A stretch of DNA of 64,000 nt from Aspidapion aeneum. Its lineage: Eukaryota; Arthropoda; Insecta; Coleoptera; Brentidae. The notes beneath the pieces are model-generated. The model saw only the letters and a list, made by a program, of their open reading frames with translations, made no database searches and was not told the DNA's origin. The stretch is from positions 63,529,622 through 63,593,621 of the forward strand of contig OY755038.1 in the NCBI GenBank assembly GCA_963576565.1, given 5' to 3'. The position numbers were made by a program, and so were the translations under genes. Shown here in pieces: positions 20,432-31,294 of this stretch. Each line of letters begins with the position of its first letter. Position 1 is the stretch's first letter.

Positions 20432-21786
20432 AGGGAGCACATAACAAAGTAATAATTGTAAAAAAATGAGTACAGCATAAGAAATAAATAAATTAATAAA
20501 ATAAACAAACATGATTTATTTGAAAAATTAAAAACAAAAACAATATTACACAATTATATTACTTATTGGACATAAACTAATTTTTCAAAAAGAACCAGAA
20601 AGCAATTTAAAAAAAAAAGTTCAAATTTCTGGCTCTTCCTAAAAAAGTCAACTATATTTTTCTAAATCAAGTTTTTAGAATACCTCCTCCCTACTTTTTT
20701 ACGAGAGTCATAGTAAACCGTATTTTATTTAAAAACGAAGACAATTTAGATCGGTTTAGTGGTTTCCGAGGTGCATATCAGCGTATAGCCTTAAACATTT
20801 GAATGGGATTCTCTCAGAAAGCTTTGAATTTTTGTTTTCGATTAGCTATTTGACAGAGTCGTAGTCGGTTTGAACCAATTTCTTTAAAAAAAACCAAAAT
20901 CGTCATCTTACCCAGATACTGCAAAGACGAGAAAACGGACCTTAATTTTTTTTAAAAGTACACTTTTTAAATTTTCAGTTTTTGTTCTATATCTCGAAAA
21001 AGGCACATGAGAGAGCAAAATCAGTATTACTTAACTAATTTAGTAAACCCTATCAAGCGATCAAATGCAAAAGAAAAAACTAAAATCGAATCATTATTTA
21101 TTCTATTCTTTTATAGTTTTTGAGAAAAATTTCGGAAAAAATCATCAAGATATGGCAAAAAGTGGTGATAATTTAAAAAGTAACTTTTTACTAATACAAG
21201 TCGTTATGATGTTGATGCAGTACTTGACACTTGAACAGTTAAAGTTTATTAGCTTACAAATGGTGTCAAAACTTTTCGGTCGATTGCAAATTGCGTCTTT
21301 AAATTGTCAAAAACCTATCAAATGCAATGCTTCAAAAAATTTATGGCAACAGTGCATTTCCAATTATTTTGGCAATGTCTCTTGAGTTAGGTTTGAATCT
21401 CGAAGCAACCGAATCACTCGCATTCCTTATGAACATTGCGATCATTTTATACCTATTTACACACCTGGAGCGCTTATGTTAAGCTTTAAAATATTTAAAC
21501 AAACAACCGATAAAACAAGATTGCCTAAAGATTCTGTGGACACAAAGTTTATTTAAAAAATTAAAAGTATTTTGCATTTGCTTCATTTCCTTAAATTCGT
21601 GGTCCCAATTTATTTTATTTTTTATTCTGCTACAAATTCTTTAAATGAAATAAATCCCAAAATTTCTTTTAAGAATTTTTGAGATATTACTTCTCGAATT
21701 AAGGTGACTTAGTGACCTTAAAATACATAATACATCTTTGGATCGAAAGTACGTGTTGCAGCCACCGCATGGTGATCTCTTAAATA
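20432..21786. other. Unassigned AT-rich DNA with a short orphan frame
   Basis: A 106-codon frame on the + strand at 21065-21385 begins with ATG but has lysine-, asparagine- and leucine-rich composition and matches nothing I know. Nothing else supports a gene. Confidence 0.4.
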
Positions 21787-22332
21787 CTCTGCCAATCTAT
21801 GGGCACCTAAGCTCACACTAGGTACTATAGTTATAGTGTGAGCTAAAATAATCAAAAACTGAAATATATTTCATTCAACTCCAGACTCAATTACCTTTCG
21901 TTTGATACCACACAAGCCATGTTTTGACTTAAACTCAAATTTTTTTAATCTACACCCCACCCTTTAAAAAAAACTAAAATGTATTTTGTTTAACTCCAGA
22001 CTCAATTACCTTTCGTTTGATATCACACACGCCATATTTTCACTTAAACTCTAATTTTTGACATCTACCCCCACCCTTTTTTTAAAAATAAACTAAAATT
22101 AATTTTTTTTAACTCCAGACTTAATTACCTTTCGTTTGATATCACACACGCCATATTTTCACATAAACTCTAATTTTTGGAATCTACCCCCACCCTTTTA
22201 TTTGGATTTGGTGGATTTTGTTCATTTTTAAATGGGACCATCACGGCCCAGGACCCAACTTAGGTACCAAATTTCATTGAAATCGGACAAGCGGTTTTTG
22301 AGTTATGCGGGTTGGTCGTTACAGACAGACAT

Positions 22333-22425
<93 letters not shown>

Positions 22426-22575
22426 TAGACAGACAGACAGCAAAACAAAAAATTTTCAAAATCATCTGAAACGCAAAGATATATAAAAATTTTTGAAATC
22501 GGAGCTATTTTTTTTTTTCGAAAAAATTAGGATCACCATAGCTCACACTACTTATAGTAGTAGTGTGAGCTAAAA
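21787..22575 (+). mobile_element. Repeat family with GACA microsatellite, copy A
   Basis: It is homologous along its length to 28763-29489, which is inverted. The left end carries the palindrome AGCTCACACTA...TAGTGTGAGCT (about 21810-21844), and the right end carries the same palindrome (about 22541-22575). Inside are three ~117-bp tandem subrepeats starting AACTCCAGACTCAATTACC (21877, 21992, 22111), a block reading TACCAAATTTCATTGAAATC, and then a long GACA run. No protein is encoded. It looks like a non-autonomous element; the class is uncertain. Confidence 0.75.
22321..22440. repeat. (GACA)n microsatellite, about 30 copies
   Basis: ACAG/GACA tetranucleotides run for about 120 bases with only two interruptions (ATAC and ATAG). 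The run occupies a fixed place in the repeat family; the inverted sister copy has a shorter run at about 28900-28943. Confidence 0.95.
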
Positions 22576-24205
22576 TTCAAAACTAAAACGCAGTCTTCGG
22601 CCACCCCTAAGATCGGCCGCATGGAGCGGCTGCACCTCTGCTCCACCCATTACGACGACCCTGCGGGGCATTTAAATAAGTGCGATAGGGCCGAAGCATA
22701 TTTCTAAATAAGACGTATGAAACTCAATCTAACTAAATACCACAGGTAGTTTGCTGTAAATATACAGTGTGGACATAATAATAAAGTCACTATCAACTTT
22801 AAAAATTTAAATGAAAAGGGGGGTCAAGTAACATCCTCCTTTGAAATTTTTCGATAGTTAATCCAGTACTTCATTCATCACTTCAAGTTACATGGTGTTT
22901 CTATATAGTCCTTTTATTAATTTAAATAGGAAGAGATAATAGATTTAGATAAAAACTTGGCTTAGAACAACGATGTTTAATGTTTTTTTAGTAAAATTAA
23001 AACTAAACTAAACCTTTTCACTACCGACATCCTTCCAGCGGGATAGAAGTTTTTATACCTTCTCGGTACACATCTTTTATTAGTCGTGACAAAATTTTAT
23101 ACTAATGACAAATCTTTTTTAAATTGGTTTATATTGTTGTTTTTTTGGAATGTCCTTTAGTAGCAACAACGGTTCTGAAAGACCTAAAATAATTGCGCAG
23201 ACACCAAAAATAGTACGCTTTATTTTATAAAAAGAAGATTAAAAGGCTTTTTGTACTTTGATATTGATTTATATGAGATAAAATTACTGCAAGGATAAAA
23301 ATTTTTCGCAGAGGCTGGTGGAGAAAAGGTTCATTTTTCCTATTTCATCTGTTTAAGATCTAGAAAGGGGGGGGAGACTTTTTACTGTCGCACGGTATAT
23401 TTACTTAATAAGTACAAAAGGTGGTACTTTAGTGCTAAACGAGAACTCTTCGTTTGCGATCAAGTCATCAAGGTTAGGTTAATACAGATTTAGACATCTT
23501 AAAAGAAAAAGTGGGGTTATTCGAATATATCCGATATAATAAAACGTGAGAGGGAGAGAGAGGGAACCAATGTACATAAGAAGAAAAAAGTTTGATTTTA
23601 ATCCTATTGGTTTGGTTCCTATACCGTTATATTTAAATGCGTACAGCTTGTGCCATCAAATGGGCAGTACCATTTATATGAATGAAGTCTGTTCAAAAAC
23701 ATTTTTTCAAACGCAAATATGTTAGAAAACATTTTTTTCAAAGAAAAATTGAGAAAAAAAATTCTAAGAATTATTTACTTAAATTATTACCCTGTACTCC
23801 TTTTGAAGGGTCAAAATCGGTGTTATTCTTACCTTTGTCAATTGATAGCAAACGTATCCTAACCTATTCTGGAACTGATTTTGACCTCTTAAAAGGACGA
23901 CTGGAAAGGTAATTTTAGATATTAAAAAAATATTCTTCAAATTTTATTTATCTAAAAAATTATTTTTGGGCAAACTTCCGTCTGAAGTTGCAATATTGTG
24001 CAATGTTAGCAATTAAATATAACAAATATCACAAAGAATAGTTGCTTTTATTTAAAAAATGTGCAGTTAATTAAAAATTAGTTGAACTTGGGGATAAAAA
24101 ATATGGCAAGGTAAGGCTGCAAAACTTTAACCCCTCAAGTAAATGCCGCTGTAAAAACTAAAAGTTAGACTAGTTTTGGATCTGCTGTTGAGAATAGCTA
24201 ATGTT
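22576..24205. other. Unassigned DNA
   Basis: A small GC-rich patch (about 22585-22690) contrasts with the AT-rich remainder. No gene is recognised. A 76-codon lysine-rich frame at 23682-23912 has no recognisable similarity. Confidence 0.4.
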
Positions 24206-24470
24206 AAGGGCAAGGGAAAAATAAGAAAAATAAGATAATAAAAAGATTTACCTCAGGCTGGATTTGAACCAGCGACCTTTCGCTATCCAGGCAAACTCTC
24301 TTCCACTGAGCTACCAAGGCACTGATTCAAAATTCGCCTATTCGGAAACCGTTTCGTCATCTCTAATTTTTCTTTGTTAGTATAGGTATTATATGGGGAT
24401 GGGAGAGGAATACACATTCACGATTGTTAGTTGTTTGAAACTCTATTTATCCATCTACCAGTGGTGCACG
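24206..24470 (-). repeat. tRNA-containing repeat unit, copy 1
   Basis: This unit is repeated in direct orientation at 24599-24866 with indels. Both carry TAAGGGCAAGGGAAAAATAA at one end, the tRNA-like core, and the block CTATTTATCCATCTACCAGT at the other. On the minus strand the tRNA part is followed by T-rich runs that could stop RNA polymerase III. A tRNA-derived SINE or a segmental duplication of a tRNA pseudogene both fit. Confidence 0.65.
24250..24320 (-). pseudogene. tRNA-like sequence, 71 nt, GGA at the anticodon position
   Basis: On the minus strand it folds as a type I tRNA: a 7-bp acceptor stem (with G-U pairs), a D stem with one mismatch at its base, a 5-bp anticodon stem with loop CTGGATA, a 5-base variable loop and a 5-bp T arm. 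Both internal promoter boxes are good: TAGCTCAGTGG (A box) and GGTTCAAATCC (B box). GGA would read serine UCC, but serine tRNAs carry a long variable arm, which is absent. This looks like a pseudogene or SINE head rather than a working tRNA. Confidence 0.55.
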
Positions 24471-24598
24471 ACATATAGCGCGTCATTAAAGGTGTCAGAT
24501 GTGGAATTTCTAACAAACGATATCAAGCCAAACGGAAAATCACAAAGGTTATTTTAGCGCCCTAGATATAAATTATACAACGGGGAGAATTTAGTGGC

Positions 24599-24866
24599 AT
24601 AAGGGCAAGGGAAAAATAAGAAAAATAAGATAATAAAAAGATTTACCTCAGGCTAGATTTGAACCAGCAAGAAGGCAAACGCTCTTCCACTGAGCTACCA
24701 AGGCACTGATTCAAAATTCGCCTATTCGGAAACCGTTTCGTCATCTCTAGTTTTTCTTTGTTAGTAAAGGTGTGTGCTCTCAAGCTTCCGGTAGCTGCGA
24801 GAACATGGTAGTAATAAATGGGGATGGGACCCTATTTATCCATCTACCAGTGGTACATCTCAGAAA
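24599..24866 (-). repeat. tRNA-containing repeat unit, copy 2
   Basis: A second copy of the unit at 24206-24470. The tRNA-like part (24645-24704) has lost 11 bases across the anticodon and variable region, so it cannot fold as a tRNA. Its D stem keeps the paired GAGC where copy 1 has GAGA. Confidence 0.65.
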
Positions 24867-24897
24867 TAATGCTTGCCATATTAATTGCTGACTATAA

Positions 24898-27592
24898 TAA
24901 ATATTATTACCCATGGAAAAGGAAAGGGAAAAAGATATTATTATTATTGTGGTCATACTTGTTTTGAACAATTTATACTCGAGTGTAAATTGACGGGAAG
25001 GTTTATTTTCTTTAAGGGTATGCGACCTAGTTTTCAATTCTTTTGCGAAATTTTGGATATAACAGAAGTTTCGCCATTTACTTTTTTTGTTTAAATTTTT
25101 ATTTTTGATATTTTTAAAATTGTTAAAATTTTTAGAATATAGTTTTGTTAAACACGTTTAACAGTTTCCTAAACATCATGAACAAATTGTTCCAAATTCA
25201 ATGTTTTTGGGGGATTTTAAGCGAGGTTTCCAGTGTTTCTACGGAAGATTACTTGCAAGCCAAACAAGTTTATCTGGTAAAAAAAAGTTCTTGTTTCTCT
25301 CATATTTTTCCGTGGGTACCTCGAGAGCTTATCCTCACGGGGGTCCAAGATCTAATGCACACGTAATAAGTGTTGACAGTTAACTGTTTCGTCCTTATGG
25401 GACTCTCCAGAACATTGCGTGATCAATGTGAAACCCTTGCGAAGTTAATGAGACCATCTTGACTCTCATCCTACGTCTATAGTGATAAAGCTTCCACAAG
25501 AAGCGCAATCTATCGAGAAAAACTAGAACAAGAGCGGGCAAGTAATAAAGTGTTATATATCGATCGATGAAAAGATCGATTGAAAAGAAAAGAATCCATC
25601 CGTGACCGTCGACAGCGCTTTTGTCTTTCTGGTCAGATCAACGCTGATTAGCGTTTTTACCCACCTTCAAGACGTGAGTGTCAATTAGCGGAATTTTTAA
25701 GCCAAATACTAAGAAACGTGAATTTAAGTACCCGTGAATTTAAAAATCAAACAAGTTTTCGTGGCTAATCGGGTAAAAAGTAATTTTTGCCTTTGTCTGA
25801 TTAACTTTGCAAGGGTGTCATATTGATCAAGCAGTGTTTTGAGGACTCCCATAAAGAAGGAAACACTTAACTGTCAACAATTATTAGGAGTCCGTTAGAT
25901 CTTGTAACCCCATGAGGATAAGCTTTCGAGCTACCCAAGAAAAAATATGAGAGAACCAAAAACTTATTTTTCCCGATTAGCGACGAAAACTTATTTGATT
26001 TTTAAACCAGCGGCGTAGCGTGGGGGGGGGGCGCGGGGGGTTCGTTGCTACCCCCGCCCCGAGGGTAGTGGCGCCCCATAGGTGGCCGAATAAATATTAT
26101 TACCCATGGAAAAGGAAAGGGAAAAAGATATTATTATTCTTGTTGTCATACTTGTTTTGAACAATTTATACTCGAGTGTAAATTGACGGGAAGGTTTATT
26201 TTCTTTAAGGGTATGCGACCTAGTTTTCAATTCTTTTGCGAAATTTTGGATATAACAGAAGTTTCGCCATTTACTTTTTTTGTTTAAATTTTTATTTTTG
26301 ATATTTTTAAAATTGTTAAAATTTTTAGAATATAGTTTTGTTAAACACGTTTAACAGTTTCCTAAACATCATGAACAAATTGTCCCAAATTCAATGTTTT
26401 TGGGGGGTTTTAAGCGAGGTTTCCAGTGTTTCTACGGAAGATTACTTGCAAGCCAAACAAGTTTATCTGGTAAAAAAAAGTTCTTGTTTCTCTCATATTT
26501 TTCCGTGGGTACCTCGAAAGCTTATCCTCACGGGGGTCCAAGATCTAATGCACACGTAATAAGTGTTGACAGTTAACTGTTTCGTCCTTATGGGACTCTC
26601 CAGAACATTGCGTGATCAATGTGAAACCCTTGCGAAGTTAATGAGACCATCTTGACTCTCATCCTACGTCTATAGTGATAAAGCTTCCACAAGAAGCGCA
26701 ATCTATCGAGAAAAACTAGAACAAGGGCGGGCAAGTAATAAAGTGTTCTATATCGATCGACGAAAAGATCGATTGAAAAGAAAAGAATCCATCCGTGACC
26801 GTCGACAGCGCTTTTGTCTTTCTGGTCAGATCAACGCTGATTAGCGTTTTTACCCACCTTCAAGACGTGAGTGTCAATTAGCGGAATTTTTAAGCCAAAT
26901 ACTAAGAAACGTGAATTTAAGTACCCGTGAATTTAAAAATCAAACAAGTTTTCGTGGCTAATCGGGTAAAAAGTAATTTTTGCCTTTGTCTGATTAACTT
27001 TGCAAGGGTGTCATATTGATCAAGCAGTGTTTTGAGGACTCCCATAAAGAAGGAAACACTTAACTGTCAACAATTATTAGGAGTCCGTTAGATCTTGTAA
27101 CCCCATGAGGATAAGCTTTCGAGCTACCCAAGAAAAAATATGAGAGAACCAAAAACTTATTTTTCCCGATTAGCGACGAAAACTTATTTGATTTTTAAAC
27201 CAGCGGCGTAGCGTGGGGGGGGGGGGGCGCGGGGGGTTCGTTGCTGCCCCCGCCCCGAGGGTAGTGGCGCCCCATAGGTGGCCGAATAAATATTATTACC
27301 CATGGAAAAGGAAAGGGAAAAAGATATTATTACTCTTGTGGTCATACTTGTTTTGAACAATTTATACTCGAGTGTAAATTGACGGGAAGGTTTATTTTCT
27401 TTAAGGGTATGCGACCTAGTTTTCAATTCTTTTTCAATATAGTTTTGTTAAACACGTTTAACAGTTTCCTAAACATCATGAACAAATTGTCCCAAATTCA
27501 ATGTTTTTGGGGGGTTTTAAGCGAGGTTTCCAGTGTTTCTACGGAAGATTACTTGCAAGCCAAACAAGTTTATCTGGTAAAAAAAAGTTCTC
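24898..27592. repeat. Tandem array of a ~1.19-kb foldback unit, about 2.3 copies
   Basis: Units start at about 24898, 26091 and 27287; the CCCATGG landmark recurs at 24910, 26103 and 27299. Copies 1 and 2 are nearly identical; copy 3 has a ~100-base internal deletion and stops at about 27592. Each complete unit has long inverted arms (unit 1: 25287-25427 against 25822-25966, plus a 29-base pair 25745-25773 against 25972-26000). Each ends near CAGCGGCGTAGCGTG with G runs, a hAT-like terminus. Frames repeated in each unit are not recognisable proteins. Confidence 0.85.
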
Positions 27593-27825
27593 AGCTGTAT
27601 TAAGTCGGGCCGGTAAGGGCCAATTGAGTGGGTGCCAAAGGACACTAACGACATGAAGACCTGTTTTTTTTTTGGTCGCAAGATTTGTGAGAGGCGCCTT
27701 TTTGACCTTTTTGTTTTTTTTTGCCACAAGATTTTTCATCAGTTTTCAGAGGCGCCCTTTTTAGCTGTCGACCCCCCCCCCCCGCCCTTTCGGGCACGCT
27801 ACGCCGCTGTTTTAAACTCATAGAT
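27593..27825. other. Array-flanking segment with C run and reversed GCGTAGC end
   Basis: It holds T- and C-rich runs and, at about 27797-27813, CACGCTACGCCGCTG, the reverse complement of the CAGCGGCGTAGCGTG motif found in the array units. This could be the opposite end of the same DNA transposon. Confidence 0.5.
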
Positions 27826-28693
27826 AGGGAGCGGGGCAAGATGACGAACGGGGCAAGTTAACGAACTCAATTTAACACAAAATTTATAAATGGCAACGAG
27901 TTTATTACGGTGCTGTTAGAAATCTTTAAAGTCAAAGTTTTATGCGTTAAAGATAGATGGATCACGTAAAACCAATAATAGTACAGTGGCTCATAACCTA
28001 TACTTCAATTGGTCGCTTATAAAATTTTATGCTGAAATAATCTAAGGGAAGAATAATCGTTGGTATTAACTAGAAAATCATTTATTATGTTTTCAATAAA
28101 AGAACAAATGACCATCTTTGGTCGTTTTTTGTTTTTATTTTTTACTAAAAAAATACCTTACCTTATCTTTGAGCAAGTTGGCGGCGGTAAGTTGAAAAAA
28201 GAAGAGATTGAAAATAAAACTTAGAAAAAATTGAACAAGAAAATAAAAATAAAACTCATGGCAAAGTCTTAAAAGTTAAAAAGGAAGTTTTTAATGATTT
28301 TAGAACCTACCAGAAATAAAAAATAACAACGAAAATATTGTTGTACAGGGTCCCAGGAACGATGGCTTGAACCTCTAGTAGCGGACTGGATTAAATTTGG
28401 AAGCTGTGAGTGTTACTCTCACATGAAAAGAAGATGACGTTCATTTGTGACATATGCGTCTTGTCGTAATGCCCAATAGGCTCGTCAACTTACGCTAGTG
28501 GGGCAAGATGACAAAAATGCATTTTTTAAGTTATTTGTTGTAAAGTTTTAAATTTTTGTGTCTTTTTTAAATTTGTTTGTAAACCAAAACATCTATCTAA
28601 CAATTAATCGATTTTTTTTAGTCAAAACCGGGTTTGAGTATTTACTAGGAAGCATAAATCCTTAACATCGTCATCTTGACCCGCTCTCCCCTA
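27826..28693. mobile_element. DNA-transposon relic with AGGGAGCGGGGCAAGATGAC ends
   Basis: The left end reads AGGGAGCGGGGCAAGATGAC and the right end is its near-perfect reverse complement (GTCATCTTGACCCGCTCTCC), with TA bordering both sides. The element is about 870 bases. The end motif recurs internally near 28500. No transposase is encoded, so it is non-autonomous; superfamily uncertain. Confidence 0.65.
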
Positions 28694-28762
28694 CTAAAAT
28701 TTACGATTGTTACTTGCAAGGCTCGATTTTTAACAGAAGCTTAAAGGAAAAAACCGCATTTT

Positions 28763-29489
28763 AGCTCACACATATACTATACTATAGTAGTGTGACCTAT
28801 GGTGATCCTAATTTTTTCGAGAAAAAAAAAGTTGCTCCGATTTCAAAATTTTTTATATATCTTTGCGTTTCAGATGATTTTGAAACTTTTTTGTTGCTCT
28901 GTCTGTCTGTCTGTCTGTATGTCTGTCTGTCTGTCTGTCTGTAACGACCAACGCGCATAACTCAAAAACCGCTTGGCCGATTTTAATGAAATTTGGTACC
29001 TAGGCTGGGTTTTGGGCCGAGATGGTCCCATTTAAAAATGAACAAAATCCACCAAACACAAACCAAATAAAGGGTAGATTTCAAAAATTAGAGTTTATGG
29101 GGAAATATGGCGTGTGTGATATCAAACGAAAGGTAATTGAGTCTGGAGTTAAACAAAATACATTTTAATTTATTTAAAAAAAAGGGTGGGGGTATATTTC
29201 AAAAATTGGAGTTTAAGTGAAAATATGGCGTGTGTGATATCAAACGAAAGGTAATTGAGTCTGGAGTTTAAAAAAAAAAAAACATTTTAGTTTTTAAAAA
29301 AAAGGTGGGGGTAGATTTGAAAAATTAGAGTTTAAGTCAAAACATGGCTTGTGTGGTATCAAACAAAAGGTAATTGATTCTGGAGTTCAATAAAATATAC
29401 TTCAGTTTTTAGTTATATTAGCTTTCAAGTAGATACACTAAAACTATAGTACCCAGTGTGAGCTTATGTGCCCATAGATTGGCAGAGTT
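28763..29489 (-). mobile_element. Repeat family with GACA microsatellite, copy B (inverted)
   Basis: It is the inverted homologue of 21787-22575 with the same order of parts: end palindrome (28764), GTCT run (28900-28943), the TTTAATGAAATTTGGTACC block, three ~118-bp subrepeats and a second end palindrome. The two copies differ at many positions, so they inserted or diverged long ago. Confidence 0.75.
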
Positions 29490-29711
29490 TTTATATAGCA
29501 AGCCGTTTCATGCTGTAAATGAATAGAAGAGGAATCAAAACAAATAAATGCAGTCCGCTGCGTAACCTACTTTAATATTTTAAACAACATTAAAACTTTG
29601 GAGAACAGCTCCCAGTCTAACGCAATATGTAGTAATTCAGCTCAGCAAAACGCAATTTTCCATGTCCGGCAAAGGTATTCATAAACCTGTAACTTAGATA
29701 AGAAAGGACAT

Positions 29712-29998
29712 TCATAACAAAAAAATTTCATGTAAAAAAAAGCCAAGTACGCGAAAATGGTATTCCGTAAAAAGAATTGAGACTAAAGTAAAGCCAAGTT
29801 CTCTAATACAAATTTCAAAATGAAAGGTTCTTACTAGTTTGGAATTGGAAATGTTTCTTTAAACTTTGCTATTACAGCCAGACTTCCTTATGTTCAATTT
29901 AGCACTGTTCCTAAGAGTCATTTGCAGCCGTAATAGCACAGTTTAGAAAAATATTTCAAACTGGTAAGAACCCTTCATCTTGAAATTTGTATTTGTAC
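29712..29998. mobile_element. Truncated foldback MITE, same family as 63131-63475
   Basis: It shares about 285 bases with the complete copy, starting TCATAACAAAAAAATTTCAT and ending in ATTTGTATTTGTACC. The outer part of the right arm is missing. Confidence 0.7.
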
Positions 29999-30540
29999 CT
30001 TAAAAATTTAAATTTAAGATGTTTGTTTAAGGGGGCAAACTTCGTCCGAAAACTTACATTTGACAACACTGATATCGCGTTTTTTGGCCAAATCTTTGTT
30101 CTATAGAAATAGAAAACGAGACAGCGGAACGCATCGAAATTTTGAGGGGTAGTTTTTTAAAGCATTTTTAACAAACGTATCTTAGCAGTTTTTCGCGAAA
30201 TCATTTTTGTAACAAAACGGGATTTGAGCATAAATGGTATTTTTGCCATTTATAAGTTTTTAAAGATTTTTAATTAAATATTGTTTTTGTCATCAACAAG
30301 CATAATTTATATGCAAGACTAGGTTAAGATTAATTAAAATTTATGGCAACTCGGCGACTTGTTTTTGGGCATATTTTCAGGTTCGCTGTATTTTAATAAA
30401 AGTTGTATTCGGCTAATATGTCCTTTGAGCCACTAACATCAAAATAATTCATATTTTGTAACTGGAAACATATTTGGTAAACTATTTTCAACTTTTAAGA
30501 AACACACTGTAAGATTTAAACTTTACCGAATTTCTAAATC
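29999..30540. other. Unassigned DNA
   Basis: No gene or repeat was recognised. Confidence 0.4.
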
Positions 30541-31294
30541 CACGCATCTTTGAATTGCGGTGGTATTTTGTCTCTTTGTCTTTCTCGCCAATGCGAGAGA
30601 GCTTAAGATTTAGACCACGGCAACCAATAGTGTCTGTAGAGAAGAGTGGTGGAAGAAATCCGTTAAAGAAAGCTTAGATTTAGACCAATCAGCTAGCGGC
30701 AAACTGAGAATGTCTAGAGAGCGGGGTACTGAAACTTTCGAAAGTCGGATTTTACGTTACTTTTTAGTTACGCTTCGCTTGTATCGTTACGCTTCCATTC
30801 ACACTTCTTAAGGGGGGTTTTATTTCAACTGGGGAAATTTATCAATTATTTTAACTTTGTATAAGCTATTATCTTTATTATTCATAATTATTTTAGTCTT
30901 TTCTTTTGGAGCTTATTGATTTTAAAGTCATTAATTATTACTGTTTCCAGTGTTTGGAAATAATGTGTTTAACTGTTTTATGGTTTTTTAACAACAAAAT
31001 ACAAACCATTCGTTGGCCTAAAATCGGCATTTTTAATTAATAACATATCCCAAACCTAAACAGTAATATTAAGTAAAATTAAACAGTTGATTGAATAGTT
31101 TCACTCATTCAATCAACGTTTAAAATGTTGATAAAAATATATATTTACAACAAATATATAAAAGGTTTATAAAGCCTAAAAGTTTAAGAAGTGTAAATAT
31201 TTGAATATAAAAGTTCAATAGTAGTAAAAAGTCGATATTCAACTAATAAATATAAGAAGTGAAAGTGTGAAGCTACAAGAAGAAAATTGAAAAG
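30541..31294 (+). promoter_or_regulatory. Possible promoter and noncoding first exon of a host gene
   Basis: Two CCAAT boxes (30623 and 30685) lie in an imperfect direct repeat, in a patch less AT-rich than its surroundings. About 600 bases downstream an A-rich, purine-rich stretch ends in AAAAG followed by GTATGT, a good splice donor at 31294/31295. This is the only place in the window that looks like a host gene start. No downstream coding exon was found, so the call is weak. Confidence 0.2.

Noticed and set aside
21065..21385. 106-codon frame as a gene
   Set aside because: Low-complexity composition, no domain, no supporting splice or promoter context.
22232..22486. Frames encoding repeated TDRQ or CLSV
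   Set aside because: They are translations of the GACA microsatellite.
24250..24320. Functional serine tRNA
   Set aside because: The long variable arm of serine tRNAs is missing, the D stem has a mismatch, and the unit is duplicated with a broken sister.
24898..27592. CRISPR-like array
   Set aside because: Units are 1.19 kb with internal foldbacks, there are no short regular repeat-spacers, and the DNA is eukaryotic.
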